Assembly (NCBI GenBank): GCA_016714005.1
Contig: JADJOA010000002.1
Location: 558,001 to 622,000, forward strand
DNA: 64,000 nt
Reading direction: 5' to 3'
From: Bacteroidota bacterium
GTDB lineage: Bacteria; Bacteroidota; Bacteroidia; AKYH767-A; OLB10
Shown: positions 9,160 to 18,452 of the stretch, piece by piece
Layout of the letters: the number at the start of each line of letters is the position of its first letter
Numbering within the stretch: position 1 is the first letter of the stretch
Made by a program: the position numbers and the translations under genes
The notes under the pieces: model-generated
Database searches by the model: none
What the model was told of the DNA's origin: nothing
What the model saw: the letters and a program-made list of their open reading frames with translations, nothing else

Positions 9160-10776
9160 CTAATCGATCTTTACAAATTTCTGTTGGCTGCTATTTACCC
9201 CATCATAAAACTGAAAGATATAAATTCCGGCTGCCCATTCTTTAACATCAATTTTAGTTGTTGCGCTTACTCCTTTCAGGTAAGAAATATTATTGCCGAA
9301 CAAATCATAAACTTTTACATCTGCCTGTGAAGAAAAACTACCGGAAACAGTAACATAATTATTGGATGGATTTGGTTGTAAAGAATAGCTGAATTTCTGG
9401 TTTTCAAAATTTTGAATTGAAGTAAATAAATAGCAAGAAGTAGAATCAGCAAAACTAATAGAGCCCGATATTAAACTAATGTTATCTGTATATGCAAGGC
9501 TATATTCAGTAAACTGCGTGGTATCTACAAAAAGCGGACAAGTGCTTACAGTTGGAACAATTGGTTTTGAGTTGCAACCTGCTATTCCGTTTTCATCAGT
9601 AATAATTACAAGCCCCTGCAAGCTATCTCCAAAACTATAGCTCTGTGCAGCAATCATTATTCTACCATCGTTAGTTTTACCAATGCCATACGATTCTTCC
9701 AGGAGATATCCGCCATAACCATAACACCAAACTGTATCACCAACCGAGTTTAACTTAAAAGTAAACACTTCGGCACTATCTGTTGCAAAAGTTGAACTGC
9801 TGCTATTTAAACGATGTGCATTATAGCTTTCTGTTTGACCGGTAATTACAAAACCACTGTCTGTTGTTTGAACCATAGCATACATAGCATCGGGATTAGT
9901 GCCGCCAATTGCAGTGCTCCAAATTATGTTACCCGATGTATCTGTTTTAAAAACCATTGCATCATAGCCGCCTGCTCCAAATGTAGTGGTTGAGCCTGCC
10001 ACAACGTACCCATCATTGGTAATAGAAACCGCCTGCGCTTCTTCCCATGCATTACCTCCGTATCTTTTTTGCCACTCAATATTTCCATTTGCATCAAACT
10101 TTACTAAAAGCGCATCCATTACCAAATTTCCAAAGCTGTTGCTGCGTCCAGTTACAATAAAGCCGCCATCAGGAGTTTGCCGCACAGACGAAAAAAGTTC
10201 ATTGTTTATATTACTGAATCCTTTCGTCCACAATGTATCGCCATTGCTGTTTAGTTTCATTATAAAAGGATCGTTATTAAATGTGCCGGTAAGATTGTTT
10301 GTGATACCCACCACCACAAAGCCACTGTCAATGGTTTGAATTAAACCATCAAGCGTTGAAGCAAGATCAGTTCCTGTTGTTCCATAACGCTTGCTCCATA
10401 AAATATTGCCGGCATTATCAATTTTCATTACCAAAACATCGCGTCCATAAACAGATGAATCGGTAACAGAACCTGCACAAACAAAATTGCCATCATACGT
10501 TTGTACAGCACTTGTGAGTTGATCAAAATCCCCTCTGCCATACGCTTTAGTCCAGAGAATATTTCCTGCACTGTCCATTTTCATTACTACGGCATCAATA
10601 AACCCTGCAACTACATTTTTAGTTGCTCCGGTAAGCAAGTAGCTATTGTCATTTGTTTGCAAAATGCTCGACACCAAATCATCGGTAGTGGTTCCAACTG
10701 ATTTTACAAAAGTTTGTGCGTTTAAAATTCTAAAAGAGAATAAGAAAATGATGATAAGAAATATTTTGCGATTCAT
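9160..10776 (-). CDS. Secreted repeat protein with T9SS type A sorting domain
   Basis: The product is 538 residues with a signal peptide (KIFLIIIFLFSFRILNAQ). About seven imperfect ~55-60-residue repeats follow, each with a core like QTPDGGFIVTGRS followed by a strand such as NGNIEWQKRYGG. This suggests a beta-propeller or stacked beta repeat. The C-terminal ~75 residues form a Por secretion sorting domain (LQPNPSNNYVTVSG, VKVYDLFGNNI, GIYIFQFYDG, ending KFVKID). That domain directs export through the type IX system and cleavage or anchoring at the surface. It shares the strand with DUF6427, 4 bp apart. Ligand unknown. Confidence 0.88.
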   Translation of the reverse strand: MNRKIFLIIIFLFSFRILNAQTFVKSVGTTTDDLVSSILQTNDNSYLLTGATKNVVAGFIDAVVMKMDSAGNILWTKAYGRGDFDQLTSAVQTYDGNFVCAGSVTDSSVYGRDVLVMKIDNAGNILWSKRYGTTGTDLASTLDGLIQTIDSGFVVVGITNNLTGTFNNDPFIMKLNSNGDTLWTKGFSNINNELFSSVRQTPDGGFIVTGRSNSFGNLVMDALLVKFDANGNIEWQKRYGGNAWEEAQAVSITNDGYVVAGSTTTFGAGGYDAMVFKTDTSGNIIWSTAIGGTNPDAMYAMVQTTDSGFVITGQTESYNAHRLNSSSSTFATDSAEVFTFKLNSVGDTVWCYGYGGYLLEESYGIGKTNDGRIMIAAQSYSFGDSLQGLVIITDENGIAGCNSKPIVPTVSTCPLFVDTTQFTEYSLAYTDNISLISGSISFADSTSCYLFTSIQNFENQKFSYSLQPNPSNNYVTVSGSFSSQADVKVYDLFGNNISYLKGVSATTKIDVKEWAAGIYIFQFYDGVNSSQQKFVKID

Positions 10777-10780
10777 ATTT

Positions 10781-11774
10781 TTAAGATAACTGCATGTAAT
10801 AATTATAACACCATATAAACACTAATAAAACGAAAAGTGTTTCGTAGTACCATACTTTTTTTGAAGCAAGAAAATAATAAGATATAAAGAGCGATGCAGG
10901 AATTGAAGTTAAAGCAAACCTGAACAATGCTTTTTCATAAGGAATAATAATGATAAGTATAGAGAACACCAGCATAAAAAGTACAACTACCTGAAAGCTG
11001 CGGGTGCGGATAACATTTTTATAGTAATTAACCCGCAGTTTATTTAATGAAAGCAACAACAACACGCCTACGGCAATAAGCGTATAAAGTACCGGGTGCG
11101 CAGCACCTGCATTAATATTAATTACTGCCTGCAAACGGGTAATAGAAAAAGAACTGAAAAGCTGAGGCGTTTCATCAATAATGTAAAATATGGTAAAAAG
11201 TAAAAACCATGGAGTAATCAGTCCCATGAATGAAACCAACCAATCTCTCCACGAAAACGAACGCAAGACAACAAGACTGATAAAAAAGAAGAACGCTAAC
11301 AATATGCACGGCAAATAAAAAAGAGAAGCAAGAGAAATTAAAAAACAAATATCAAAATCGAGCATGAGCGGTGCAGGGTTTTTATACAACCTGAAAATTC
11401 TCTCTAAGGCAAAAAGAAGAATACTGTTGACAAACAGAACAGGATGGAAGCCAATAAAAACAGGAATTAAACTTGCCACCACCACATAAATTAACGATGG
11501 CAGGTTAGAGGCTTTGTACAACACTTCGTAATCAATAATTATTTTGTTGAAATGAAGGGCTTGTGCTGTGATAAGAAGCCATGCAACCGTTATAACTACC
11601 CAATGATTGGCAGTGCCTGGTATTTTGGTAATTAGATCAAACAAGGGCATTTCGTAGGCTGAATAAGGAGCAAAAGACTTGTTGGAATAAAAAGTGGCAA
11701 TACATATAGCGGCAGTAACCAAAGGCAGGATAAAAGCGTAGCGGGTTGTGGCGATTTAAAAAACTTACTACCAT
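10781..11774 (-). CDS. DUF6427 family multi-pass membrane protein (frameshifted)
   Basis: A ~330-residue hydrophobic protein with about nine to ten predicted membrane helices, resembling DUF6427 of Bacteroidota. The conserved reading starts only at a TTG (11722). An ATG at 11774 gives MVVSFLNRHNPLRF, the family-like N-terminus, if one base is removed from the A-run at 11732-11735. I therefore extend the gene to 11774. It is divergent from the DUF6341 gene 57 bp away; the two families co-occur in this phylum. Function is unknown. Confidence 0.78.
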
Positions 11775-11831
11775 TTAGCTGTTTGTTTTGTAATGTATTT
11801 TTCTATTTTGGCTCCTCAAATAAAAACAATT

Positions 11832-12026
11832 ATGACAGCATTTTGGAACGGTATTGCAGCATTTTTTGAGTTTATTTTTAAACTTATTAAACCCGTAGGC
11901 ATGTATATAGATATTATCTTTATGATAATTATAGCCTTTGGCTGTGCTTACTGGTTAATTTATGAGCAAAAAGTTATGAATGGCGGCAAAAATTATCTTG
12001 CCGATAAGGTAAAGGAAAAGGAGTAA
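11832..12026 (+). CDS. DUF6341 family small membrane protein
   Basis: The product is 64 residues starting at MTAFWNGIAAFFEF. It has an amphipathic or membrane-associated N-terminus, one strong transmembrane helix (DIIFMIIIAFGCAYWLIY) and a charged tail (LADKVKEKE). The ATG at 11832 is preferred to the upstream one at 11793 because it starts at the conserved segment. Length and pattern fit DUF6341, a Bacteroidota-specific family found near DUF6427, its divergent neighbour here. Function is unknown. Confidence 0.75.
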   Translation: MTAFWNGIAAFFEFIFKLIKPVGMYIDIIFMIIIAFGCAYWLIYEQKVMNGGKNYLADKVKEKE

Positions 12027-12050
12027 TTTTTCTCAAGCTAAAAAATATTG

Positions 12051-12075
12051 AACCCGCTGTGAGGCGGGTTTTTTT
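12051..12075 (+). terminator. Rho-independent terminator
   Basis: The stem AACCCGC/GCGGGTT with a 6-nt loop is followed by a run of seven T on the plus strand. It sits 25 bp after the DUF6341 stop. Confidence 0.85.
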
Positions 12076-12099
12076 AGTCCATTCTAAAAAACAATCAAA

Positions 12100-12585
12100 C
12101 TACTTTCCATCTTTTTCAATCCTCACCCCTGCATCCATAATACCAGGCAAAGGATTTACGCGCATGGCTTGTATCAAATCAAAAGTATAATCACCTGCCA
12201 TTGGAAACTTAAATTGTTTTCTGAAAAGATAACGGTTGTCGTAAATATCGCCCAAGCCATCGCCAAGCCATTTTCCTTCGGGCGATGCTAAAGTAATTTC
12301 AACCGTATCGCGCGTGGTTATGCCATTGGGCAAATGTGTGTTTATAAACAAAAACAAATTACTGAAACGGTAAAAGCCTGCATTGCGTACGTTAATGTAC
12401 ATGTTGTGCTGTGCAACGGTATCGGTTATGTTTACCTTAAAAGAAAGTGGCGTGTTGTAATCCCAGTTGTTTTTAGCAATTTCTTTATTTTCTTCAAACA
12501 CGCGGTTGCCATTGCACGAAACAAAAAGCACAGCCCAAAAAATAATTGCTGAAAACAAAACAGGTTTAAACTTTACACTAAACAT
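12100..12585 (-). CDS. gldH: Gliding motility lipoprotein GldH
   Basis: The product is 161 residues with a lipoprotein signal (FSAIIFWAVLFVSC). The GldH pattern is clear: NRVFEENKEIAKNNWDYNTP near the N-terminus, the central YINVRNAGFYRFSNLFLFIN, and the C-terminal KWLGDGLGDIYDNRYLFRKQ followed by MRVNPLPGIMDAGVRIE. GldH is an envelope lipoprotein needed for gliding in Flavobacterium and widespread in non-gliding relatives. It directly abuts the PSP1 gene (stop to start 0 bp), a recurring gene pair in Bacteroidota. Confidence 0.93.
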   Translation of the reverse strand: MFSVKFKPVLFSAIIFWAVLFVSCNGNRVFEENKEIAKNNWDYNTPLSFKVNITDTVAQHNMYINVRNAGFYRFSNLFLFINTHLPNGITTRDTVEITLASPEGKWLGDGLGDIYDNRYLFRKQFKFPMAGDYTFDLIQAMRVNPLPGIMDAGVRIEKDGK

Positions 12586-14025
12586 TTAATTGCTGTTGGG
12601 TAATTGCCTTGGTGGTCTTTTGCTTGAAGGTGGTGCAGCATTTGCATCGGGTTTGTTTTGTGGCGGAGGATTACTGCCTGATGGTTGCTGCGGTTTATTA
12701 TTTTGAGTTTGCTGTTGCTGCCTGTTACGATTCTGATTTTGTTGCCTGTTTGGGTTATTGTTTTGCTGCTGCCTGTTTGGGTTGTTTTGCTTTTGTGCAG
12801 GCTTTGCAGAAGGTTGATTTTGGTTTTGCGGCTTGGTTTGTTCACCGGCATGTGCAGCACTTTGCTGCTGAGGTCTGCTTTTATTTTTTTTCTTCTTTTT
12901 CTTTTTGCGGTTATCCATTCTCGAAATGCTGTCCTGCCCTACTACATCGCTGTAATCTGGTTCAAACTCTTCCTCCTCATCAGGCAATCCTTCTTTTAGG
13001 TTAACAGGTTTATTGCCTGCTTTATTCATTTCAATAATTTCAATAACTTTTTCTACCGGTAATGCCTGCCACTTATCAGCACTCGAAAAATATTTTTCTC
13101 CTTCTTTCAATTCAGGAATTACTTCATACCACATCAGCCTTTTAAAAATATCTGTTTTGCGGTGTACTGCCTTTCCTTCTTCCGTTTGTAAATTAATGTT
13201 TGAATCAGGAATATCTTTAACGGCATCTACATAGCTATCTAATTCATAATTTAAACAGCACTTTAGTTTACCACACTGCCCTGCAAGTTTGGCTGGGTTA
13301 ATAGCCAAATTCTGGTAGCGTGCAGCCGATGTGGTTACTGCTTTAAAATCGGTAAGCCATGTGCTGCAACAAAGCTCTCGCCCGCAAACACCAATGCCGC
13401 CAAGCCTGCCCGCTTCCTGACGCAAACCAATCTGCCTCATCTCTACACGTATTTTAAATTCATCGGCAAGTTTTTTAATTAACTCCCTGAAGTCAACACG
13501 CTCTTCGGCAGTGTAAAAGAAAATTGCTTTCTTGCCATCGCCCTGGTACTCCACATCGCTCAGTTTCATTTTTAAACCAAGGGCAAGTGCAATTACTCTT
13601 GCACGGTGCATAGTATTAAATTCGAGGCTACGTGATAGTTGCAAACGCTCTACATCAGCAGGGCGTGCCACACGATATAGCGCCCGTATTTCAGGAGAGT
13701 CAAAACCCAATCCGCTTTTGCGCAATTGCAGTTTTACTAATTCGCCTGTTAAAGAAACTTCGCCTATGTCGTGCCCTGGTGTACCTTCAACGGCTACCAT
13801 ATCACCCATCTTCAACTCCAGAAAATCGGTATTACGAAAAAACTCTTTGCGCGTATTTTTAAAACGTACTTCTACTATGTTAAACGGCTTTTGCCCATCA
13901 GGCAATACCATGTTTGATAACCAATCGTAAACATTTAATTTATTACAACCAGCCGTGCCGCATGTACCGTTGCTTTTGCATCCGGGCACACTTCCATCTT
14001 TAGTTGAACAAGAACTGCATCCCAT
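12586..14025 (-). CDS. ricT: RicT/YaaT-like PSP1-domain protein with low-complexity tail
   Basis: The product is 479 residues. A cysteine-rich N-terminus (MGCSSCSTKDGSVPGCKSNG) precedes the PSP1 domain (~45-135). A conserved block with CGRELCCSTW and GQCGKLKCCLNYE follows; these cysteines resemble the Fe-S ligands of Bacillus RicT, part of the RicAFT complex. Residues ~350-479 form a lysine-rich then Q/N/P-rich disordered tail (RQQQNNNPNRQQNQNRNR). That tail is not part of the family core and may be an RNA or partner binding extension. It lies between holB and gldH, the usual order in Bacteroidota. Confidence 0.88.
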   Translation of the reverse strand: MGCSSCSTKDGSVPGCKSNGTCGTAGCNKLNVYDWLSNMVLPDGQKPFNIVEVRFKNTRKEFFRNTDFLELKMGDMVAVEGTPGHDIGEVSLTGELVKLQLRKSGLGFDSPEIRALYRVARPADVERLQLSRSLEFNTMHRARVIALALGLKMKLSDVEYQGDGKKAIFFYTAEERVDFRELIKKLADEFKIRVEMRQIGLRQEAGRLGGIGVCGRELCCSTWLTDFKAVTTSAARYQNLAINPAKLAGQCGKLKCCLNYELDSYVDAVKDIPDSNINLQTEEGKAVHRKTDIFKRLMWYEVIPELKEGEKYFSSADKWQALPVEKVIEIIEMNKAGNKPVNLKEGLPDEEEEFEPDYSDVVGQDSISRMDNRKKKKKKKNKSRPQQQSAAHAGEQTKPQNQNQPSAKPAQKQNNPNRQQQNNNPNRQQNQNRNRQQQQTQNNKPQQPSGSNPPPQNKPDANAAPPSSKRPPRQLPNSN

Positions 14026-14093
14026 TAGAAAAGTGCTTAAGTGTTGAAGTCAAAATTCAAAAGTAATTATGAGTTTAAAAATTTAAACCAAAA

Positions 14094-15240
14094 CTATAAC
14101 GGCTTTGGCGCATGCAGCAAAGCATGCATTTTAAACGACAAATCTAAAAATAAAATTTTGGCATTGGCATTCCTTTCAATGTGGTTATAAGCATGGGTTA
14201 GTTCATTCATAAAGGCCTCTAAATTATTGGCATGGAGCATAAGTGAAAAACGTGCGAAGCCTGGAAAGCTTGTTTCATCAAACCGCGAGTGCGATGCTCC
14301 GGCATAGTTGGCAATAATGGCTTCGTGTGCAGTTTGTAATCCAAAAGCCAAAAAATTTTTATGTGCTTCACGGCCGCCATCACTCAGTGTTTCTTCTATC
14401 CATGTAACTAATTGCTTGTAGTTTTTTTGAATGTTATAACAGAGCCGCAACCAGTCTAACAATTTTTTTCTATGTCAAGCACTGCCTGCTCCTCTTTAAT
14501 GAGATTGTAAGCAGCCGTGTAATCGCTATCGCTGAGGTGTACCATGCGCTGCGCCTGCTGCTGCTGCAATCCGTAAACATTTACAAGTGCATGAGTTAAA
14601 TCAGCATCTTTAATTTTATTAATTTTTATAAGTTGTGTTCTTGATAAAATGGTGGGAAGAATTTGCTCATAGTTATCAGTAACTAAAATAAACAAAGTGT
14701 TATCGGGGGCTCTTCTATTATTTTTAAAAGTTTGTTGGCAGCAGTGGTGTTCAGTTTATCTGCCTGCCACATAATGTGTACCTTGTACTTTGCTTCATAC
14801 GCTTTTAGTGAAAGGTTATGAATGATAACATCGCTTTCTTCTTCCCTGATAATTGCCTGTTTGTTTTCTACACCCACAAAATTGTACCAGTCGTTAAGTT
14901 GAAGGTAAGGCATTTGCAAAACGGCTTCCCTAAAATCGGGCAACAACTCTGAGCACCAACCGTTTTTTGCTTTCTTGTCAATTTTGGCAGCAGGAAAACT
15001 AAAATGCAAATCGGGGTGAACGAGCTTTGATATTTTACGGCACGAAGGGCACTCACCGCAACTATCAATATCATTTTGGTTTTCGCAATTAATGTATTGG
15101 GCAAACGCAAGCGCCATAGCCAGCCCGCCACTGCCGGGCAGTTCGCTAAAAAGTAATGCGTGGCTTATGCGGTTTTCCTTAACCATTTGCACAAGCCTTT
15201 GCTTTACTTCGGGCTGACCAACTACATCTTTAAATTGCAC
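14094..15240 (-). CDS. holB: DNA polymerase III delta-prime subunit (two frameshifts)
   Basis: A clamp-loader subunit of ~380 residues read in three frames. The N-terminus MQFKDVVGQPEVKQRLVQM is the delta-prime/DnaX signature. The P-loop position is degenerate (SELPGSGG, no lysine), as expected for a non-ATPase delta-prime. Four cysteines (NCENQ...DSCGECPSCRK) form the zinc module. The arginine-finger region reads ILSRTQLIKI. Frame breaks are at the G-run near 14704 (add one C on the coding strand: EEPPDNTLFILVTDN) and the T-run near 14462 (add one A: DIEKKLLDWLRLC). An intact copy is essential, so these are most likely sequence errors. Confidence 0.9.
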
Positions 15241-15320
15241 GGGGCTAAGGTAGGGGAAATTGGAAATTATGAATATGGGTTTTGTGTTGGGCTTAAGGAG
15301 AAGTAGGATTTCAAATAGTA

Positions 15321-15554
15321 TTAACAGTTTTTATCTGCCCACTTATATAAATCTTCTAAAGAAACTCCTATAGTAGTACAGCCTGTTTTAAGATGAAAAG
15401 CGGGTATTTGTTTTTCGTCCTGCCAAACGGGAATTGGTCTTTTTCCTGGTTTTGAATACTGATGATGGCTTCCTTTTGAACGGGAAAATCTAAACCCCAT
15501 TTCTGTCAAATATTTTATCCAACATTTTGTTGGAAGGGGTCTAAAATTGCCCAT
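15321..15554 (-). CDS. hicA: HicA-like mRNA interferase toxin
   Basis: A 77-residue HicA/YcfA-type protein with a dsRBD-like fold: LPTKCWIKYLTEMGFRFSR, then the catalytic-histidine segment KGSHHQY, then KTGCTTIGVSLEDLYKW. HicA toxins cleave mRNA and are held inactive by a HicB partner. The gene sits 9 bp after the HicB-like gene on the same strand, so the order is antitoxin then toxin. It has a C-terminal Trp-Ala-Asp extension slightly longer than typical HicA. Activity is inferred. Confidence 0.78.
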   Translation of the reverse strand: MGNFRPLPTKCWIKYLTEMGFRFSRSKGSHHQYSKPGKRPIPVWQDEKQIPAFHLKTGCTTIGVSLEDLYKWADKNC

Positions 15555-15563
15555 TACAAAAAT

Positions 15564-15977
15564 TTAAGCAGTTACGGCTTGTAGGCTCATTCTAACTTTG
15601 TTGTCGACAGCATTAAAGTTTTGAAGTGTGCCGTCAATATCTACATAAGCTTTAGAAAAATCTTTTGATCTGATTGCATCATGAATCCAGCCATGATTTT
15701 TTAACTCAATCTCTAATTTTTCTGGTCGAAGATCAATCAAATATTTAAAGTAGTCATTGATAGACTCTTTAAGCATGGTTTCAGCTTTTTCGGTTGTTTG
15801 CCCATAACTTGAAATACCTAAAGACGGCATGTAGAGCACATGCTGTAATGTATCTTTGTCTTGAAACGACACTGTACCAACAATTGCATTTATCGATCGC
15901 TTCTTTCTATTAATATGCAGTGTTTCAAAAACTGGTGCATTATCAATACGAAGTGAAAAATCAGCTTTGAGTGCCAT
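15564..15977 (-). CDS. HicB-like antitoxin, divergent
   Basis: A 137-residue protein upstream of and co-directional with the HicA-like gene. The middle (LYMPSLGISSYGQTTEKAET followed by LKESINDYFKYLI) matches the HicB pattern of an RNase-H-like partial fold (P-x-L, short loop, G-x-T-x-E-x-A, amphipathic helix). The N-terminal ~35 residues form an extra beta region. The C-terminus (KAYVDIDGTLQNFNAVDNKV) lacks a recognisable HTH or RHH DNA-binding domain, so autoregulation is not obvious. Co-occurrence with HicA supports the call; biochemical pairing is inferred. Confidence 0.65.
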   Translation of the reverse strand: MALKADFSLRIDNAPVFETLHINRKKRSINAIVGTVSFQDKDTLQHVLYMPSLGISSYGQTTEKAETMLKESINDYFKYLIDLRPEKLEIELKNHGWIHDAIRSKDFSKAYVDIDGTLQNFNAVDNKVRMSLQAVTA

Positions 15978-16145
15978 GGTTTATTTTAAAAGGAATACAA
16001 TATTAACAAGAAAAGGTTACCTAAAAAATGAAAATTTAACCTAATTATTTTCTGATACTTTATTTCTTTGGTTTTTGCAGAAGAAATAGAAAGATTTTTG
16101 GTACATAAAAATAACCTATGTTAGTGCCGCCTATTTAGCTGTCTT

Positions 16146-16980
16146 ATGCATATTTTCAGAACTATTGCTCAACTTGAAGAGTATTATAAGACTCACCAGG
16201 ACATTACCATTGGTTTTGTGCCTACCATGGAGCTTTGCACAAGGGGCATATTTCGTTGGTAAAAAAATCGGTGGAAGAAAACCAGCTTACCGTTTGCAGT
16301 ATTTTTGTAAACCCCACGCAGTTTAACAATAAGGAAGACCTTGAAAATTATCCGCGTAACGAAAAGCACGATATACTTCTTTAAAACATGCCAAGTGTAA
16401 TGTAGCTTTTATTCCTTCGGTAGAAGAGATGTATGCCGAAAAAGAAAAACTGCTCAAGTTTGATTTGAAAGGATTGGATGCTACCATGGAAGGGAAATTC
16501 CGCAAGGGGCATTTTGCCGGAGTAATTACCATTGTAAATAAACTGTTCAATATTGTAAAACCCAACCGTGCTTATTTTGGCGAAAAAGATTTTCAGCAGT
16601 TGGCAATCATCAAATACATGGCGCAAAAGCTGCACAAAAAGGTGGAAGTAATTGGATGCCCTACCATGCGCGAAGAAGATAACCTTGCTATGAGTTCGCG
16701 CAATGCAAGGCTTACACCCGATGACAGAAAACATGCACCCACCATTTACAAGGCTATGTACTACGGGCGCACCCACAAACACGATTGGGATTTTAAACAC
16801 ATTAAAGAAGAAGTGGTGGAGCGCATAAGCGCATACAAAAAATTTAAAGTTGAATACTTTGAAATTGTAGAAGCCAAAACTTTAAAGCCGGCCAAAGGAG
16901 TTAAAAAAGATGTGCAGCTACGAGCATGCATTGCCGTGCAAACCTCTACGGTGAGGTTAATTGACAATATTATTTTCTGA
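16146..16980 (+). CDS. panC: Pantoate-beta-alanine ligase (two frameshifts)
   Basis: PanC joins pantoate and beta-alanine with ATP to make pantothenate. Repaired length is ~278 residues, the family norm. Motifs: GFVPTM followed after a one-base gap by the GALHKGH signature, FVNPTQFN, KGHFAGVITIVNKLFNIV, RAYFGEKDFQQLAIIKYM and the KMSKS-like MSSRN. The first break is at 16231 (ATGG should be ATGGG), the second at 16380-16382 (TTT should be TTTT, giving DILLLKHAKCNVAF). The gene lies directly upstream of panD, as in many bacteria. Both breaks are homopolymer deletions and probably artefacts. Confidence 0.92.
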
Positions 16981-17068
16981 AAAATAAACTGTTGACAATT
17001 TGTGAGGATATTTTTATTTTCAGCACAGGGATAGACGTTCTCTCAAAAGAGTAAAAGTCTAAAATTTT

Positions 17069-17076
17069 TACTTTTG
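17069..17076 (+). promoter_or_regulatory. Candidate -7 promoter element for panD
   Basis: TACTTTTG is an exact match to TAnnTTTG, 8 nt upstream of the panD ATG. Transcription would begin almost at the start codon, implying a leaderless or nearly leaderless mRNA. No clear TTG -33 box is visible. Confidence 0.4.
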
Positions 17077-17084
17077 CCCCCATT

Positions 17085-17437
17085 ATGACAATTACCATTT
17101 TAAAATCAAAGATTCATCGCGTAAGAGTAACACAAGCCGAGTTAAATTATGTTGGCAGTATTACATTAGACCAAGACCTGATGGATGCAGCAGATTTGAT
17201 AGAGAATGAGCGCGTACAAATTTTAAACATAAATAACGGAGAGCGTTTTGATACGTATGTAATTAAAGGCGACCGAGGTTCGGGCGTGTGTTGTTTAAAT
17301 GGTCCGGCAGCACGCAAGGTACAGGTTGGCGATTTAATTATTGTGGTTTCTTACGTAGGGTTAGAGAAAGAAGAAGCTAAAAATACAAGCCAGTTATTGT
17401 TTTTCCTGATGCCAATAACAAACCCGTTAAGCAATAA
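17085..17437 (+). CDS. panD: Aspartate 1-decarboxylase (frameshift near the end)
   Basis: PanD makes beta-alanine from aspartate using a pyruvoyl group formed by self-cleavage. The cleavage site is VGSITLDQDLMDAADL (Gly24-Ser25). NGERFDTYVIKGDRGSG and LNGPAARKVQVGDLIIVVSY are the other family blocks. The raw frame ends at 17447 with a non-family tail. Adding one A to the A5 run near 17384 gives KYKPVIVFPDANNKPVKQ and a stop at 17437. It follows panC, supplying its substrate. Confidence 0.93.
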
Positions 17438-17447
17438 ATTCAGTTAA

Positions 17448-18452
17448 GTGAACAAGAACGTAAAGGCTGCCATCCGATTTATTATTTTTTTCGGGTTAGG
17501 TATTTTTCTCATTTGGCTTTCAGTAAAAAATCTCACGCAAAAAGATATTGATGAGATTAAAACATCACTCAACCGTGCAAATTATATATGGTTGTTTGTG
17601 GCAGTAATTATTGGTGCGATAAGTAATGTAAGCCGTGCCATGCGCTGGAAACAATTGTTGCAACCACTAAATCAAAACCCCAAACTGAGCAATACATTTT
17701 TTTCCGTTATGGTTGGTTATTTTGCCAACTATGCCGTGCCGCGCTTGGGAGAAGTTACCCGATGCGGCATTCTTGCAAGGTATGATAAGGTTCCGTTTGC
17801 CGAATCGTTAGGAACTGTTATAGTTGAAAGAATTATTGATGTAATTTGTTTTTTGCTGTTTGTGGCAATTGTTTTTCTGATACAGTTTGAAACCATTTGG
17901 GGTTATCTGAAAGAAAATTTTTTGCCGGGCATGAGTGGCAAACAAGATGGATCGGGCTTACTTGTTTTTGTTCTAATTGCTGTTGTTGCAACAGGAGTTT
18001 TAGTGTTCGTTTTTCGCAAAAAAATTCTTTCGCTGTTTGGCGATAAGGTTAAAAAAATGATTACCGGTTTTGCAGATGGAATTAAAGCAATAGCAAAAGT
18101 TAAATCGCCCGCTCTGTTTATAGCGCATTCAGTTTTTATATGGTTATGTTATTATGTTATGCTGCATGTTACGTTCTGGAGCATAAACGAAACAAGTTCA
18201 TTAGGAGTTGATGCTGTTGCCACTGCATTTATTTTAGGAACTGTAATGATAATGGTTACGCCCGGTGGAATTGGTGCTTATCCTATTGCAATACAAGGTG
18301 TGCTTACTATGTATGCCGTAAACACCAATGTGGGTTATGCTGTGGGCTGGCTTGCATGGCTGTGCCAATTTGTTTCAAATGTTTTCTTTGGTGCATTGTC
18401 TTTAATTTTACTTCCGTTGTTAAATAAAGAAAACAATGCAGCAGCAAAATAA
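17448..18452 (+). CDS. Flippase-like (LPG_synthase_TM/UPF0104) membrane protein
   Basis: The product is 334 residues with about eight membrane helices, of the lysylphosphatidylglycerol synthase transmembrane (YbhN/AglD) family. Typical segments are AISNVSRAMRWKQLLQPL near residue 65, GYFANYAVPRLGEVTRC and VERIIDVICFLLF. Such proteins are thought to flip or transfer lipids or lipid-linked molecules. The start is GTG at 17448, 10 bp after the repaired panD stop. Its end overlaps rfaE2 by 17 bp, so panD, this gene and rfaE2 may be co-transcribed. Substrate unknown. Confidence 0.85.
   Translation: MNKNVKAAIRFIIFFGLGIFLIWLSVKNLTQKDIDEIKTSLNRANYIWLFVAVIIGAISNVSRAMRWKQLLQPLNQNPKLSNTFFSVMVGYFANYAVPRLGEVTRCGILARYDKVPFAESLGTVIVERIIDVICFLLFVAIVFLIQFETIWGYLKENFLPGMSGKQDGSGLLVFVLIAVVATGVLVFVFRKKILSLFGDKVKKMITGFADGIKAIAKVKSPALFIAHSVFIWLCYYVMLHVTFWSINETSSLGVDAVATAFILGTVMIMVTPGGIGAYPIAIQGVLTMYAVNTNVGYAVGWLAWLCQFVSNVFFGALSLILLPLLNKENNAAAK

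Noticed and set aside
12573..13004. Long open frames on both strands over the end of the PSP1 gene
   Set aside because: They are shadows of the Q/N/P-rich repeat tail; codon pattern and conservation support only the minus-strand PSP1 frame.
14094..14695. Two separate small genes downstream of holB
   Set aside because: One-base repairs join both to the delta-prime subunit, whose C-terminal domain they encode.
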